This document shows positions 1 through 9,367 of a DNA stretch of 64,000 nucleotides, in pieces; positions within the stretch are counted from its first letter, which is position 1, and each line of letters starts with the position of its first letter. The notes under the pieces were generated by a model. That model had not been told where the DNA came from, did not search any database, and saw only the letters and a list, made by a program, of their open reading frames with translations. A program made the translations under genes and the position numbers. Origin of the DNA: an uncultured Spirochaetota bacterium (GTDB taxonomy: Bacteria; Spirochaetota; Brachyspiria; Brachyspirales; Brachyspiraceae); contig CALXQJ010000005.1 of NCBI GenBank assembly GCA_944390575.1, positions 1 to 64,000 on the forward strand, in the 5' to 3' direction.

Positions 1-1
1 A

Positions 2-1069
2 AATTCTGATAGTTTAGAAACTGTCAATAATACTTCAGAAGACTTATCGAATTCATCAGAAGAGAAAGAATATAGTAGAGAAGATATTAATATGATAAAT
101 GATTATTTAAATCAGGAAGATTTAGATGTTAATAGTTTATCATCAGATAATAACTCATCAGAAGAAGTATTGAATAGAGAAGATATAGTATCAGAAGGTA
201 TAGAAGAGCCTTTAGATAGTGATAATAATACAGAATTAGAAATTGCTACTATTGATGATGACTTAGTAGAAGTAGAAGAAGTTCCAGTGAATTTAGAAGA
301 ATATCCTAACTTTATGGCATCTGAAAGAGAGAGTAAAGCAGATGAAGTATTAGATGATAATATTAATACTGATGAAAGTACTAGTACTGAAGATACGAAC
401 AGCACTATTGATGATGATTTAGTAGAAATAGAGGAGACTCCTGTAAATTTAGAAGAGTATCCTAATTTTATGGCTAGTGAAAGAGAGGAGAATACAGAAG
501 ATAATTCTGACAGTGTTTTAGATATTGTAAATAATATAGAAGATGAAAATAGAAAAAAAATAGATGATATTAATAAGTCTATTAGAGAAATAAAATCTAT
601 GGAAAGCATAGATACAATAGATGTTGATAATATAGTAAATGATAGTAGTATAAAAAAAGAAGATAGTACTCTTGAAATTCCAGATGAGGTTGAAGCTGAG
701 GTGGATGAAGAGTTTACTTTAGAAAATAATAATACTGTATCTGTTTTACATAAAAATTATAATATAGATTATAATAGAATAATTAGTGCTTTTTCTAAGG
801 ATGAAGATTTTAATGGAGAGCTTAAGCAAATAGATTTAGATTATGCTAAACAGTTGTATGAAGTTGAAAATGTTAATAATGTTAATAGTACAAAGTGTTG
901 TTGTAGTGATTTACTTAGTTTAGAGGCTGGTGATATTTCTAAGTTTATAAGTTTATTTTCATATTTTACTAGCATAATAGATAAAATGCCTGATGATGTA
1001 AAAAAAGAGTTTGCAAAGACTCATTATTATGATATGTATTCTACTTTACTTAAGAAATTTGATTTTTAA
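2..1069 (+). CDS. Acidic repeat protein of unknown function, 5' end outside window
   Basis: The reading frame is open from base 2, so the ATG at 92 is only an internal methionine and the true start lies upstream of the window. About 355 residues are visible. The first two thirds are extremely rich in Asp, Glu, Ser and Asn and probably disordered. They contain a 28-residue segment present twice. The last ~110 residues are less biased, look folded and helical, and contain a Cys-Cys-Cys run followed by a Ser-Asp. I do not recognise a family. Similar acidic low-complexity stretches occur in two membrane proteins at 49.6-54.2 kb, so it may belong to the same kind of tethered or scaffold protein, but that is inference. 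It lies 35 bases upstream of the U32 gene on the same strand and may share its transcript. Confidence 0.75.
   Translation, partial: NSDSLETVNNTSEDLSNSSEEKEYSREDINMINDYLNQEDLDVNSLSSDNNSSEEVLNREDIVSEGIEEPLDSDNNTELEIATIDDDLVEVEEVPVNLEEYPNFMASERESKADEVLDDNINTDESTSTEDTNSTIDDDLVEIEETPVNLEEYPNFMASEREENTEDNSDSVLDIVNNIEDENRKKIDDINKSIREIKSMESIDTIDVDNIVNDSSIKKEDSTLEIPDEVEAEVDEEFTLENNNTVSVLHKNYNIDYNRIISAFSKDEDFNGELKQIDLDYAKQLYEVENVNNVNSTKCCCSDLLSLEAGDISKFISLFSYFTSIIDKMPDDVKKEFAKTHYYDMYSTLLKKFDF
248..487 (+). repeat. Two in-frame copies of an 84-bp coding repeat
   Basis: Bases 248-331 and 404-487 encode near-identical 28-residue segments. Each begins TIDDDLVE and ends EEYPNFMASERE. The copies differ mainly by synonymous changes and a few conservative substitutions, so the duplication is old enough to have drifted at DNA level while the peptide was kept. 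This suggests selection on the peptide, perhaps as a binding motif. Confidence 0.85.
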
Positions 1070-1104
1070 TTTATTCTATTTGTCTTTTACTGAAATAAAA
1101 ATAT

Positions 1105-3276
1105 ATGTTATATAATAATAAAAAAATAGAATTACTTGCTCCTGTTGGAGATGAGCGTGGACTTAGGGCTGCTATTAATTCTGGTGCGGATGCTGTTTAT
1201 TTTGGTGGTAAAGCATTTAATGCTAGAGTTGGGGCTGCTGAGAATTTTGATAATTTAGAGAATCATATAGAGTATGCAAAGCTTCGCAATGTTAATGTAT
1301 TTATTACCTTTAATACTCTTATTTATAATGATGAGGTAGATAGAGTTATTCCTTTAATAAAAAATATTTATAATGCTGGTGCTGATGCGATTATTATTCA
1401 AGATTTGGGTATTATAGATATTGTTCGAAATAATATTAATATATCTATGCATGCTTCTACTCAGATGTCTTGTAATAATAGTGATAGTGTTAGATTCTTA
1501 AAGGGTCTTGGTTTTGAGAGGGTTGTACTTGCCCGTGAAATGAGTTTTTCTGATATTAAGCTTATACGAGAAAATGTAGGTGATATTGAACTTGAAACTT
1601 TTGTGCACGGGGCATTGTGCGTTAGTTTTTCTGGACAATGTGCATATTCATACTTACATGGTGGAAGAAGTGCAAATAGAGGATCTTGTGCACAACCTTG
1701 TAGAATGGAATATACTGGAGGAAAAACTGATTATCCTTTAAGTACAAAAGATTTAATGACTATTGATATTATTCCAGATTTATTAAATAGTGGTATAACT
1801 TCTTTTAAAATAGAAGGTCGTGCTAAGAGAAGTGAGTATGTTGCTATTACTACATCTATTTATAGACGTGCTTTGGATTTAGCTATAGAAAATAAAGATA
1901 TTCCTGTTGAAAAGTTTAGAGAGAGTTTGATAAAGATTTTTAATAGGGGTGGATTTTCTCAGGGGTATTATTATAATTCTAAAGATATTTTTGAAAATTA
2001 TAAGCCTAGTCATAGTGGTGAAGAGATTGGTGAAGTTGTATCTTATAAGAAGAATAAGATATATATAAAAGCCCATACAGAACTTAATGTTTATGATGGT
2101 ATATCTATTGGAGAGAGTGGTAAGGTTGGAATGGAGATTTCTGATCTTTATAAAGATGGTATTAGAGTTGAGCGTGCTAAGGGTAATTTAAGTTTTAGTT
2201 CTATTTTAAAAGATGTTTATGTAGGTGATAAGGTTTATCGTACAACAGATAGAATACAGATGAACTATGCTAATGAAATTATAGAAAAAAATAGTTTTAA
2301 GCATTTACTTTCTTTGGATTGTATTATAGATAATAAAATAAAATTGACAGTAAGTAGTAGATGTGACAGCAGATTTAATGGTATAGAATATATTTCTGAA
2401 TATAATGTTCAAGAAGCTAAAAAGTCTATTACTACAGAAGAAGATATATTATCATCACTTTCTAAAACGGGTAATACTGTATTTGAGTTTGAAAATATTA
2501 ATATTGATATTAGATTTAATAATCCTTTTATTCCTGTAAAAATATTAAATGAGGCAAGGCGTTTTATTATTGAAAAGATGGAAAATATTCTTTTACAAAA
2601 AAGGGTATTTGAGTATGATAAAACTTTATATAATCAAAAAATATCTTATCCTAATTTAGATTTAAAAGTATTAATTCTAAATGATATTTCAAAATTTGAA
2701 GGAATTGATACTTCTAATTATGATAAGGTTATATATTTTCCTAAAGAGTATAGTTTGGATATTATAGATTTATTTGACAGTGGTAGGATAGATGGAGTTA
2801 TATTACCTCATGTTACTTTTGATAAAGATTTAGAAGTTGTAAAAAATATAGTTACTCTTAGAAAAGATATGATAGTTGTATGTAATAATTTAGGGCATAT
2901 AGAGGCTTTTAGAGATACTAATATAGTTTGGGCTGGTATTGGTATGAATGCTATTAATAATTATACTGTAGACTTTTTATATAAAATTGGATGTAGTGTT
3001 GTATTTTCTGCCATAGAGGCTGGTAAAAGACTTAAAAATACATTGTCTATTCGTAGAGGATTTATACCTACTATGAATTTTACATTTTGTCCTAAAAGTA
3101 TGTCTGTAGGATGTAATAATTGTATGGATAAAGATATTATAGACAGTAAGGGTAATATAGTTATTTTTGATTGTGTTAGAATGCATAATAAAACTAGTTA
3201 TATTTTAGAAAATATTAAAAATAAAGATGGAAATATTGATATAGTATATAATTATAGCTTGGGTAGAGCGAAATAA
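1105..3276 (+). CDS. U32 family Fe-S protein, RlhA-like (23S rRNA hydroxylase type)
   Basis: A 723-residue protein of the U32 'peptidase/collagenase-like' family. The N-terminal TIM-barrel domain starts with the family motif ELLAPVGD and the GADAVYFGG block. The four cysteines expected for an iron-sulfur cluster are present at about residues 172, 179, 195 and 199, in the HGALC, SGQCAYS and RGSCAQPCR motifs. The long C-terminal half fits the extra domain (DUF3656 type) of the larger members such as E. coli RlhA, which hydroxylates C2501 of 23S rRNA using prephenate-derived input. Members of this family also include TrhP (tRNA) and UbiU/UbiV, so the RNA-modification role is a family-level inference. 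There is no evident Shine-Dalgarno sequence. The gene ends at a hairpin shared with the convergent beta-lactamase gene. Confidence 0.9.
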   Translation: MLYNNKKIELLAPVGDERGLRAAINSGADAVYFGGKAFNARVGAAENFDNLENHIEYAKLRNVNVFITFNTLIYNDEVDRVIPLIKNIYNAGADAIIIQDLGIIDIVRNNINISMHASTQMSCNNSDSVRFLKGLGFERVVLAREMSFSDIKLIRENVGDIELETFVHGALCVSFSGQCAYSYLHGGRSANRGSCAQPCRMEYTGGKTDYPLSTKDLMTIDIIPDLLNSGITSFKIEGRAKRSEYVAITTSIYRRALDLAIENKDIPVEKFRESLIKIFNRGGFSQGYYYNSKDIFENYKPSHSGEEIGEVVSYKKNKIYIKAHTELNVYDGISIGESGKVGMEISDLYKDGIRVERAKGNLSFSSILKDVYVGDKVYRTTDRIQMNYANEIIEKNSFKHLLSLDCIIDNKIKLTVSSRCDSRFNGIEYISEYNVQEAKKSITTEEDILSSLSKTGNTVFEFENINIDIRFNNPFIPVKILNEARRFIIEKMENILLQKRVFEYDKTLYNQKISYPNLDLKVLILNDISKFEGIDTSNYDKVIYFPKEYSLDIIDLFDSGRIDGVILPHVTFDKDLEVVKNIVTLRKDMIVVCNNLGHIEAFRDTNIVWAGIGMNAINNYTVDFLYKIGCSVVFSAIEAGKRLKNTLSIRRGFIPTMNFTFCPKSMSVGCNNCMDKDIIDSKGNIVIFDCVRMHNKTSYILENIKNKDGNIDIVYNYSLGRAK

Positions 3277-3289
3277 TATTTTTTATACA

Positions 3290-3311
3290 CCTAAATATAT
3301 TATTATTTAGG
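3290..3311. terminator. Bidirectional intrinsic terminator
   Basis: CCTAAAT at 3290-3296 pairs with ATTTAGG at 3305-3311. A T-rich run follows on one side (a run of A on the other), so it can end transcripts from both the U32 gene and the convergent beta-lactamase gene. Confidence 0.7.
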
Positions 3312-3328
3312 CATATAAAAAATAAGTA

Positions 3329-4120
3329 TTAATTATTTATTAATGCATCTAAACATAGTTTTGATATATTAATTCTTTTTTCTAAATATGATGAATCTAT
3401 ATTATCAATATTTAGTGCGAATATATATTTATTGTTTTTAGTGCTTGCAAATCCAATAAACCAGCCTATAGATTCATTATTATAATCAGTAAGTCCAGTT
3501 TTTCCATATAGAGTATATTTATCTGTATCTTCTAATTTTATTATATCAATTACACTTTCTTGAATATCATTTGAAAATGGTAATTCTTTTTTTACTAACT
3601 TTGTTAATAGCTCTACTTGTTCTATAGCACTTATTTCAAGAGGTCCTTCAAGCCAAAAAGTATCTATTTTTTCTCCTATATTTTTATTTCCAAATTCAAG
3701 CTTTTCTATATATTTTTTCATATTTTCAAGCCCAACTTTTTTTGCTATATATTTATATGCAGGAACTTGAGAAACTTTAATAGCATATCTTAAATTTGAG
3801 TTTGTAGCCCAAGACTCTAAAAATACTTTCTCTCCATTATAAGTATAAAATATTTCATCAACATCATTTACAACTTTAGAGTCTAAAGCTATTAAGCTAT
3901 TAAAAATTTTAAAAGTAGAAGCAGGATAATATCTTTTTTCTGCTCTTTCTTTATTGTATATAGTATATTTATTATGATTTAAATCATAAAATACAAAAGT
4001 GCCATTTATATTATTTGTATTAAAAATATTTTCAATTATTTTTTCTTTTTCTAAAGTATCTTCTTTTTTATTACACGAGATTATTACTATAATAAATAAA
4101 AATAAAAAAAGTTTTTTCAT
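3329..4120 (-). CDS. Class D (OXA-type) beta-lactamase, OXA-63-like group
   Basis: A 263-residue serine beta-lactamase that hydrolyses beta-lactams in the periplasm. The N-terminus is a lipoprotein-type signal with Cys16 after IIS. Class D landmarks are in order: STFK at 68-71 (Ser68 nucleophile, Lys71 carbamylated in the family), SQV at 117-119, FGN at 143-145 in place of the usual YGN, Trp156 that stabilises the carbamyl-lysine, and KTG at 207-209. The FGN variant and the overall sequence resemble the OXA-63 group described from Brachyspira, but it appears to be a clearly divergent member. It is a single gene with its own promoter (TTGAAA, 16 nt, TATAAT) and a GGAG ribosome site 10 nt before the ATG, with no integrase, integron site or insertion sequence near it. 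It therefore looks chromosomal and intrinsic. Confidence 0.95.
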   Translation of the reverse strand: MKKLFLFLFIIVIISCNKKEDTLEKEKIIENIFNTNNINGTFVFYDLNHNKYTIYNKERAEKRYYPASTFKIFNSLIALDSKVVNDVDEIFYTYNGEKVFLESWATNSNLRYAIKVSQVPAYKYIAKKVGLENMKKYIEKLEFGNKNIGEKIDTFWLEGPLEISAIEQVELLTKLVKKELPFSNDIQESVIDIIKLEDTDKYTLYGKTGLTDYNNESIGWFIGFASTKNNKYIFALNIDNIDSSYLEKRINISKLCLDALINN

Positions 4121-4156
4121 TATTAGTTTACTCCATAAATAATAAAGTTGTTTAGC

Positions 4157-4184
4157 ATTATAGCAATAATAATTTTATTTTCAA
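4157..4184 (-). promoter_or_regulatory. Promoter of the OXA beta-lactamase gene
   Basis: On the minus strand a -35 box TTGAAA (4179-4184) and a consensus -10 box TATAAT (4157-4162) are separated by 16 nt. The start codon lies 37 nt further down, with GGAG between. Confidence 0.75.
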
Positions 4185-4197
4185 TAAAAAAATATCC

Positions 4198-4215
4198 TAT
4201 CTTAAATTTAAGATA
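4198..4215 (-). terminator. Probable terminator downstream of the hcp remnant
   Basis: A perfect 18-bp palindrome, TATCTTAAATTTAAGATA, lies 40 nt beyond the hcp stop. On the minus strand it is followed by GGATA and then seven T. The loop would be very small, so the fold is less certain than the T run. Confidence 0.5.
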
Positions 4216-4254
4216 AGCTCCTATTTAATTTATATTAAATTGATGATAACTATA

Positions 4255-5721
4255 TTAAGCTATTAAATTAAACTTATTCAAATCATCATCAACATTAGAT
4301 ATGCCAGAAAGATTAAATTTCTCAACTAATATATCTACAACATTCTTAGATAAGAATCCAGGAATTGTTGGTCCAAGATGAATATTTTTTACTCCTAAGT
4401 ATAATAAAGAAAGTAAAACAATAACAGCTTTCTGTTCATACCAAGCTATATTATATACTATAGGTAAATCATTAATATCTTGTAGTCCAAACATATCTTT
4501 TAATGCAAGAGCAATAACTACAAGAGAGTAAGAGTCATTACATTGACCAGCATCTAATACACGAGGTATACCATTAATATCACCTAAGTCCAATTTGTTA
4601 TATCTATATTTAGCACATCCTGCTGTTAATATTACAGTATCTTTAGGTAGTTTTTTTGCAAACTCTGTATAATAATCTCTTTCTTTGTGTCTACCATCAC
4701 ATCCACCAAGAACTATAAATCTCTTAATAGCTCCACTCTTAACAGCTTCTGCTATTTTATCTTTTAATTCTAAAACCTGATTATGAGCAAATCCTCCAAC
4801 AATATAACCACTTTCTATTTCTATAGGAGGCTTACATTTTTTAGCATGTTCTATAATAGGTGTAAAGTCCTTATTATTAGGATCATCACTGTCTATATGT
4901 TTGATACCTTCAAAACCAGCAGCACCTGTAGTATAAACTCTATCTTTATAACTATCTAATGGTGGTACTATACAGTTTGTAGTCATAAGTATAGGTCCAT
5001 TAAAACTTTCAAATTCTTTTTTCTGTTCCCACCAAGCATTACCATAATTTCCTACAAAGTGAGAATATTTCTTTAATTCAGGGTAATAGTGTGCAGGTAA
5101 CATTTCAGAGTGTGTGTAAATATCAACACCACTTCCTTCACTTTGCTTTAATAAAATTTCCATATCTTTTAAATCATGACCAGATACTAATATACCAGGA
5201 TTTTTTCCAACACCAATATTAACCTTAGTCATAACAGGATTTCCATAAGTAGAAGTATTAGCCTTATCTAATAAAGCCATACCATCAACTCCATACTTAC
5301 CAGTTTCTAATACTAATAATTCATTTAAATCTGCATCATCTCTTAATGTAGTATCTAAAGCTCTCTGTATAAAAGCATCAATATCATCATTCTCATATTT
5401 AAGCATATTTGCATGCTTCATATATGCACTTAAACCCTTAATACCATATATTACAGTCTCTTTTAAACTTCTAATATCTTCATTCTTCTCTTCAAGTACA
5501 CCAACCTTAAAAGATTTATTATCAATATCACTCTTATTTGCTGGCTTCCATAAAGATTCTTCTAAAATTAATGATTTATCTTTTACTCTTTCAGCTAATT
5601 TGTGACATAAGTCTGTAGTATATTCTATTCTTCTATAAAATACTTCTTTATCAAAATTTGCATTAGTTATAGTTGTAAATAAGTTGAAAGTAACATTGTG
5701 ATTTGTAGTTTTGTTAAATTG
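4255..5721 (-). pseudogene. hcp: Hydroxylamine reductase / hybrid-cluster protein gene lacking its 5' end
   Basis: The frame encodes the hybrid-cluster part of Hcp (prismane protein), which handles NO or hydroxylamine stress. Recognisable ligand motifs are VSGHDL (His), THSE (Glu), [21 protein letters not shown] and AGQCNDSYS. Upstream of the first ATG (5419-5421) the same frame continues for 100 codons that still match Hcp: TTITNANFD, then the block ending in YGIKGLSAY. It stops at a TGA at 5722-5724. That upstream stretch has no ATG, GTG or TTG. The family's N-terminal segment with the four-cysteine Fe-S motif and the first helix bundle (about 60-80 residues) is missing. Translation from the internal ATG would give a 388-residue fragment. 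I call it a 5'-deleted pseudogene. An assembly error is the alternative. Confidence 0.8.
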
Positions 5722-5737
5722 TCAATATCAATTTAAC
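5713..5737. repeat. Inverted repeat at the deletion edge of hcp
   Basis: GTTAAATTG (5713-5721) and CAATTTAAC (5729-5737) are perfect 9-bp arms around a 7-nt centre. One arm lies inside the surviving hcp frame and the other in non-coding DNA just beyond it. It could be an old operator of hcp or a sequence linked to the deletion. Confidence 0.55.
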
Positions 5738-5766
5738 ATAATTTTTATTTTTTTATAAAAAATATA

Positions 5767-6249
5767 TTATTGTATTTCTCTAAGTGTAGATAAGATAGAG
5801 TTAGTATAGTCTATATTTATTGAAGATGTATTGAATGATGCTATTATACATTTATGAAAATATTTATTTGTTTCTATAGTATAGAGGAAGTAATTAATAC
5901 TATCATCTGGAAATATATTAATTATAGCATTATTTTGTCCGAGTTTTGTTTTATTTTGCTTTATAATATTATTATTTATAGATAGTATAGTATGATTATT
6001 ATATTCTTCTAATGATATATCATCATCTTTTTTTTCTGAGTATATTATTAAATATATATTTTTTTCTTTATTTACAAGTTCTAAGTTTGAGTTGTTATTA
6101 TTATTTTCTATATCCCAACTATTATTAATATATAGCCTAAAGTTTTTATCATAAGTTTTAATAGATTTTTTATGATACTTTTTGTATAAAAAATATCCTG
6201 CTACTATTAGAGTTGTTGCTGTAAATATTAGTGTATTTTTTTTATTCAT
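5767..6249 (-). CDS. Small membrane-anchored protein of unknown function
   Basis: A 160-residue protein with a short basic N-terminus, one hydrophobic segment at about residues 6-20, and a Lys-rich stop-transfer stretch, so it is probably anchored with the rest outside the cytoplasm. The exported part alternates strands and polar turns, includes an Asn-rich stretch (about 49-54), and ends with TNSILSTLREI. That pattern recalls small PsbP/DUF1795-like domains, which often end in a similar helix, but I see no decisive motif. It lies between the hcp remnant and the divergent GTPase gene. Confidence 0.65.
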   Translation of the reverse strand: MNKKNTLIFTATTLIVAGYFLYKKYHKKSIKTYDKNFRLYINNSWDIENNNNNSNLELVNKEKNIYLIIYSEKKDDDISLEEYNNHTILSINNNIIKQNKTKLGQNNAIINIFPDDSINYFLYTIETNKYFHKCIIASFNTSSINIDYTNSILSTLREIQ

Positions 6250-6329
6250 AATAAATCAAATTTTATACTATTTATAAGTTTATTCAAAAAACTATAAAAG
6301 TCTATAAATATTTTTCGTAAAAATATAAA

Positions 6330-6357
6330 TTGATTTTTAATTTTTTATTGCTATAAT
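6330..6357 (+). promoter_or_regulatory. Promoter of the COG0523 GTPase gene
   Basis: TTGATT at 6330-6335 and TATAAT at 6352-6357 with a 16-nt spacer. The start codon is 38 nt beyond the -10 box. The same TTGATT -35 form recurs before several other genes in the window. Confidence 0.7.
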
Positions 6358-6395
6358 TTTGATGTTTATAAAAATTAAATATATATTGGAATTTT

Positions 6396-7340
6396 ATGAA
6401 AGTATTAATAGTTTCAGGTTTTTTAGGTGCTGGTAAAACTACTCTTATTAAAGAGATGGCTAATAAGACTAAAAGAGATTTTGTCGTAATGGAAAATGAG
6501 TATGGGGATGTGGATATTGATTCTACTCTTCTTAAAGATGAGGGAATGAATATTTGGGAGCTTACTGAGGGGTGTGTATGCTGTAGTATGAAAAAGGATT
6601 TTGCTTCTTCAATACTTACAATATCAAATTCATTAGATCCTGAATATTTAATAGTAGAACCTACAGGTGTGGCAAAATTAAGTAATATAATAAATAATAT
6701 AAAACAAATAGAATATGAAAAAATAGTATTATTAAAACCTATAACTATTATAGATGGTAATGCTTTTGATACTTTTATTAAGAATTATAATGATATTTAT
6801 GTAGATCAATTATTAAATAGTTCTCGTATAATAATATCAAAAATGGAGAATAAGGATAATATAGAGAGAGAAGAGCTAATAAAAAAGATAGAAAAAATAT
6901 TTAATGATAATAATGTTTCATTTTCAAATGTAGAAATTATAGAAGATCATTATACTCATAAAGAAAAAGAGTGGTGGGAATCTATATTAAAGTCTTATTT
7001 AGATGATAAGTATGAGGCTATTTTTAGAGAATCAGACTTAGATGATATGCCAGAATCTATAAGTATGAAAGGATGTGATATAGAAAATGAATATGTGTTT
7101 ATGATGTTATTAGAACAACTTGTTAGAGGTCGTTTTGGTTCTATAGCACGTTCTAAGGGTTTTATAAAGTGTAGAGATAATATTTTGAAGTATGATGTTG
7201 TTGGTGGTAATTATGCTATTACTGGATGTGAGAATACTCAAAATGAAGAGGGCGAAATAGTTTTTATTGGTAAGAATATCAATAGAAAATTATTAAGAGA
7301 AATTTTCCAACCTGTGTATAGAGATAATATTAAAAATTAA
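6396..7340 (+). CDS. COG0523 (CobW/YjiA/ZNG) family metal-related GTPase
   Basis: A 314-residue P-loop GTPase. Walker A is GFLGAGKT at residues 8-15, and the metal-binding CxCC motif of the family is C60-V-C62-C63. The EPTG block after the switch region is also present. The C-terminal ~100 residues fit the CobW C-terminal domain (RSKGFIKC). Family members deliver or sense zinc, cobalt or iron for client metalloproteins. Which metal applies here cannot be told: no cobalamin, nitrile hydratase or Zur-type neighbour is present. It has its own promoter and ends directly against the MATE gene, with adjoining stop codons at 7340/7341 and no spacer. Confidence 0.9.
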   Translation: MKVLIVSGFLGAGKTTLIKEMANKTKRDFVVMENEYGDVDIDSTLLKDEGMNIWELTEGCVCCSMKKDFASSILTISNSLDPEYLIVEPTGVAKLSNIINNIKQIEYEKIVLLKPITIIDGNAFDTFIKNYNDIYVDQLLNSSRIIISKMENKDNIEREELIKKIEKIFNDNNVSFSNVEIIEDHYTHKEKEWWESILKSYLDDKYEAIFRESDLDDMPESISMKGCDIENEYVFMMLLEQLVRGRFGSIARSKGFIKCRDNILKYDVVGGNYAITGCENTQNEEGEIVFIGKNINRKLLREIFQPVYRDNIKN

Positions 7341-9197
7341 TTATTTATCTAATTTATTTCTTTTCTCTTCTAAAGCTCTCCTACGCTCTTGAAATTCTTT
7401 TCTTTTTTCTTCAAGCTCTTTTCTTCTTTCTTCTCTAAGTTTTATTCTATTTTCACGTCTTTCTTCTATATACTTTTTATGCTCTAATCTTCTTTTTTCT
7501 TTTTCTTTTCTTTTGTGATTTTTTTCTATTAATCTTTCTCTATGTTCTTCTAACTTTTGTCTTTTAATATTTTCTATTTTTTCTTTTAATATTTCTCTAT
7601 TTTTATTATGTTCTTCTTCTCTTTTAATAGCTCTTTCTTCTTTTTCTAATTTTCTTTTTTCTTTTTCATCTGATGTTTTTGTATTACTGAATATATTTAC
7701 TTTTTCTATTTTATTAGATATTTTTGCTTTTATATCATTTTTATTGTCTTTTCTTGTACCAATTTTATGCGGAAAAATTTTAGCTCCTAATTGATCTATA
7801 AATAGTTTTGTTTTAAGCATCATTAAATTATCAGTTTCAATATTAAGAACAGATTTCCAAGGAGTTTTAATAATAATAATTAAAGATATAATTCCAGCTA
7901 ATGTATTAGAAAATAAATTACCCCAGAAAACAGACCAATATCCTAAAGTAGATGTAGTAGCAAGTATAAATAAGAATCTAAACAACCATATTCTAAGTAC
8001 ACTTGTTATAAGTGGTATACGAGTGCGTCCTAATCCTATTAAGGCTCCATTTATAATCATAGTAACAGCAAATCCCAAAATAGATAATATAAATACAGGA
8101 AGTCCACCATTAGCTACATTTAATACTTCATTATCTCTTGTAAATAGTATAGTAATATGTGGTGAAAGAGGAATCATAATGATTATAAGTACAATAGAAA
8201 GTATAATACCCATAGTGAGTGCAGTATAACAAGACTTTCTTGCCTTGTCTGGATAGTTTGCCCCTATATTCATACTAACCATAGTAGTAAGTGCCTGACC
8301 AAATGCTGTTGGTAAATTAAAACAAATAGCTGTTATATTTGTTACTATTCCCTGAGCATTAAGTATAGCAGGACCATATTTCTCAACCTCACTATTAATT
8401 AAGAAAAAACCAAAATTAGCAAGGGCCGTAGTGAGCATAGATGGAACACCTATAACCATTACTTCTTTTATAATACCCCAATCAAATTTGAATCCCTTTA
8501 GAGTTAATTTATCCTCACTATTTTTTATAAATAAATCATAAAACATCCAAGTTGTAACAAGTATATAAGTAGAAAAAGAAGATAATACACTTCCAATAAC
8601 ACCCATTCTAAATAAGAAAATATATAAGAAGTTAAATATTATCTTAAAAATAACTAAAAATACTATACGTATAAAAGTAGCTTCAGGCTTACCATTTGCA
8701 TTTTTTATACCATTATAAATAGCAGCCATAAAATTCATAGGTATAACAAAAGAGTATAAACTTAAATATGTATATACATTTTCTTTTATTCCCTCATGTA
8801 AATTAGAAGATACTAATATACTAACAATATATAAAATAGGACTCATAGAAAGTCCCATAAGGGCAGCAAAAACAACTATTTGAGTAGATACCTTTTTAGC
8901 ATTTTTAAAATCTCCAATACCATTATATTGCCCTACTATAGCCATAGCAGATACACCCAAACCTTGAGATAATGCAGTCATTATCTGTATAATAGGGTCA
9001 GAAAATACAACACTACTTGCTACTAATCTACCAGCTAAATTATTTAGAAAAAGTCCATCTATAACAGGAAGTATTGATACTACAACATTCATAAGTAGTA
9101 TTGGTATTGATAGCATCATTAATGTATTTAATATAGGACCGTGTAGAATTAAATCTCTTCTTGCTTCTGTGGATTGGCTTTTAAAAAAATTAGGCAT
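7341..9197 (-). CDS. MATE family multidrug/Na+ antiporter with a charged C-terminal tail
   Basis: 618 residues, while MATE proteins are usually about 450. Residues ~25-450 carry about twelve membrane helices in two halves, with typical features such as the P-I-L start, the SQGLGVSAMAIVGQ block and the second-half GQAL segment. After about residue 490 comes a cytoplasmic tail of roughly 125 residues made almost only of Lys, Glu and Arg with heptad-like spacing, predicted to form a long single helix or coiled coil. This tail is not part of the transporter family and its role is unknown. The 3' end abuts the GTPase gene stop. The start at 9197 follows a GTCAAACCT-type leader with no strong ribosome site. 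Confidence 0.9.
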   Translation of the reverse strand: MPNFFKSQSTEARRDLILHGPILNTLMMLSIPILLMNVVVSILPVIDGLFLNNLAGRLVASSVVFSDPIIQIMTALSQGLGVSAMAIVGQYNGIGDFKNAKKVSTQIVVFAALMGLSMSPILYIVSILVSSNLHEGIKENVYTYLSLYSFVIPMNFMAAIYNGIKNANGKPEATFIRIVFLVIFKIIFNFLYIFLFRMGVIGSVLSSFSTYILVTTWMFYDLFIKNSEDKLTLKGFKFDWGIIKEVMVIGVPSMLTTALANFGFFLINSEVEKYGPAILNAQGIVTNITAICFNLPTAFGQALTTMVSMNIGANYPDKARKSCYTALTMGIILSIVLIIIMIPLSPHITILFTRDNEVLNVANGGLPVFILSILGFAVTMIINGALIGLGRTRIPLITSVLRIWLFRFLFILATTSTLGYWSVFWGNLFSNTLAGIISLIIIIKTPWKSVLNIETDNLMMLKTKLFIDQLGAKIFPHKIGTRKDNKNDIKAKISNKIEKVNIFSNTKTSDEKEKRKLEKEERAIKREEEHNKNREILKEKIENIKRQKLEEHRERLIEKNHKRKEKEKRRLEHKKYIEERRENRIKLREERRKELEEKRKEFQERRRALEEKRNKLDK

Positions 9198-9367
9198 AGG
9201 TTTGACTCTTATAAAGTTATATGTTTTATTAATTATATCATTAAGAATAAACTTTTAAATATATTTTTTTTATTTAATTTGATTTTTTATTATAAACTTG
9301 CGGAATTTTAAACTTTATTATACTATTAGCTGGAATATAAAATTTTTTAGGATTAACTTAATAGTCT

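Noticed and set aside
112-609. Long minus-strand reading frames opposite the acidic and coiled-coil genes
   Set aside because: They mirror biased codons of the real genes and have no family resemblance or ribosome sites.
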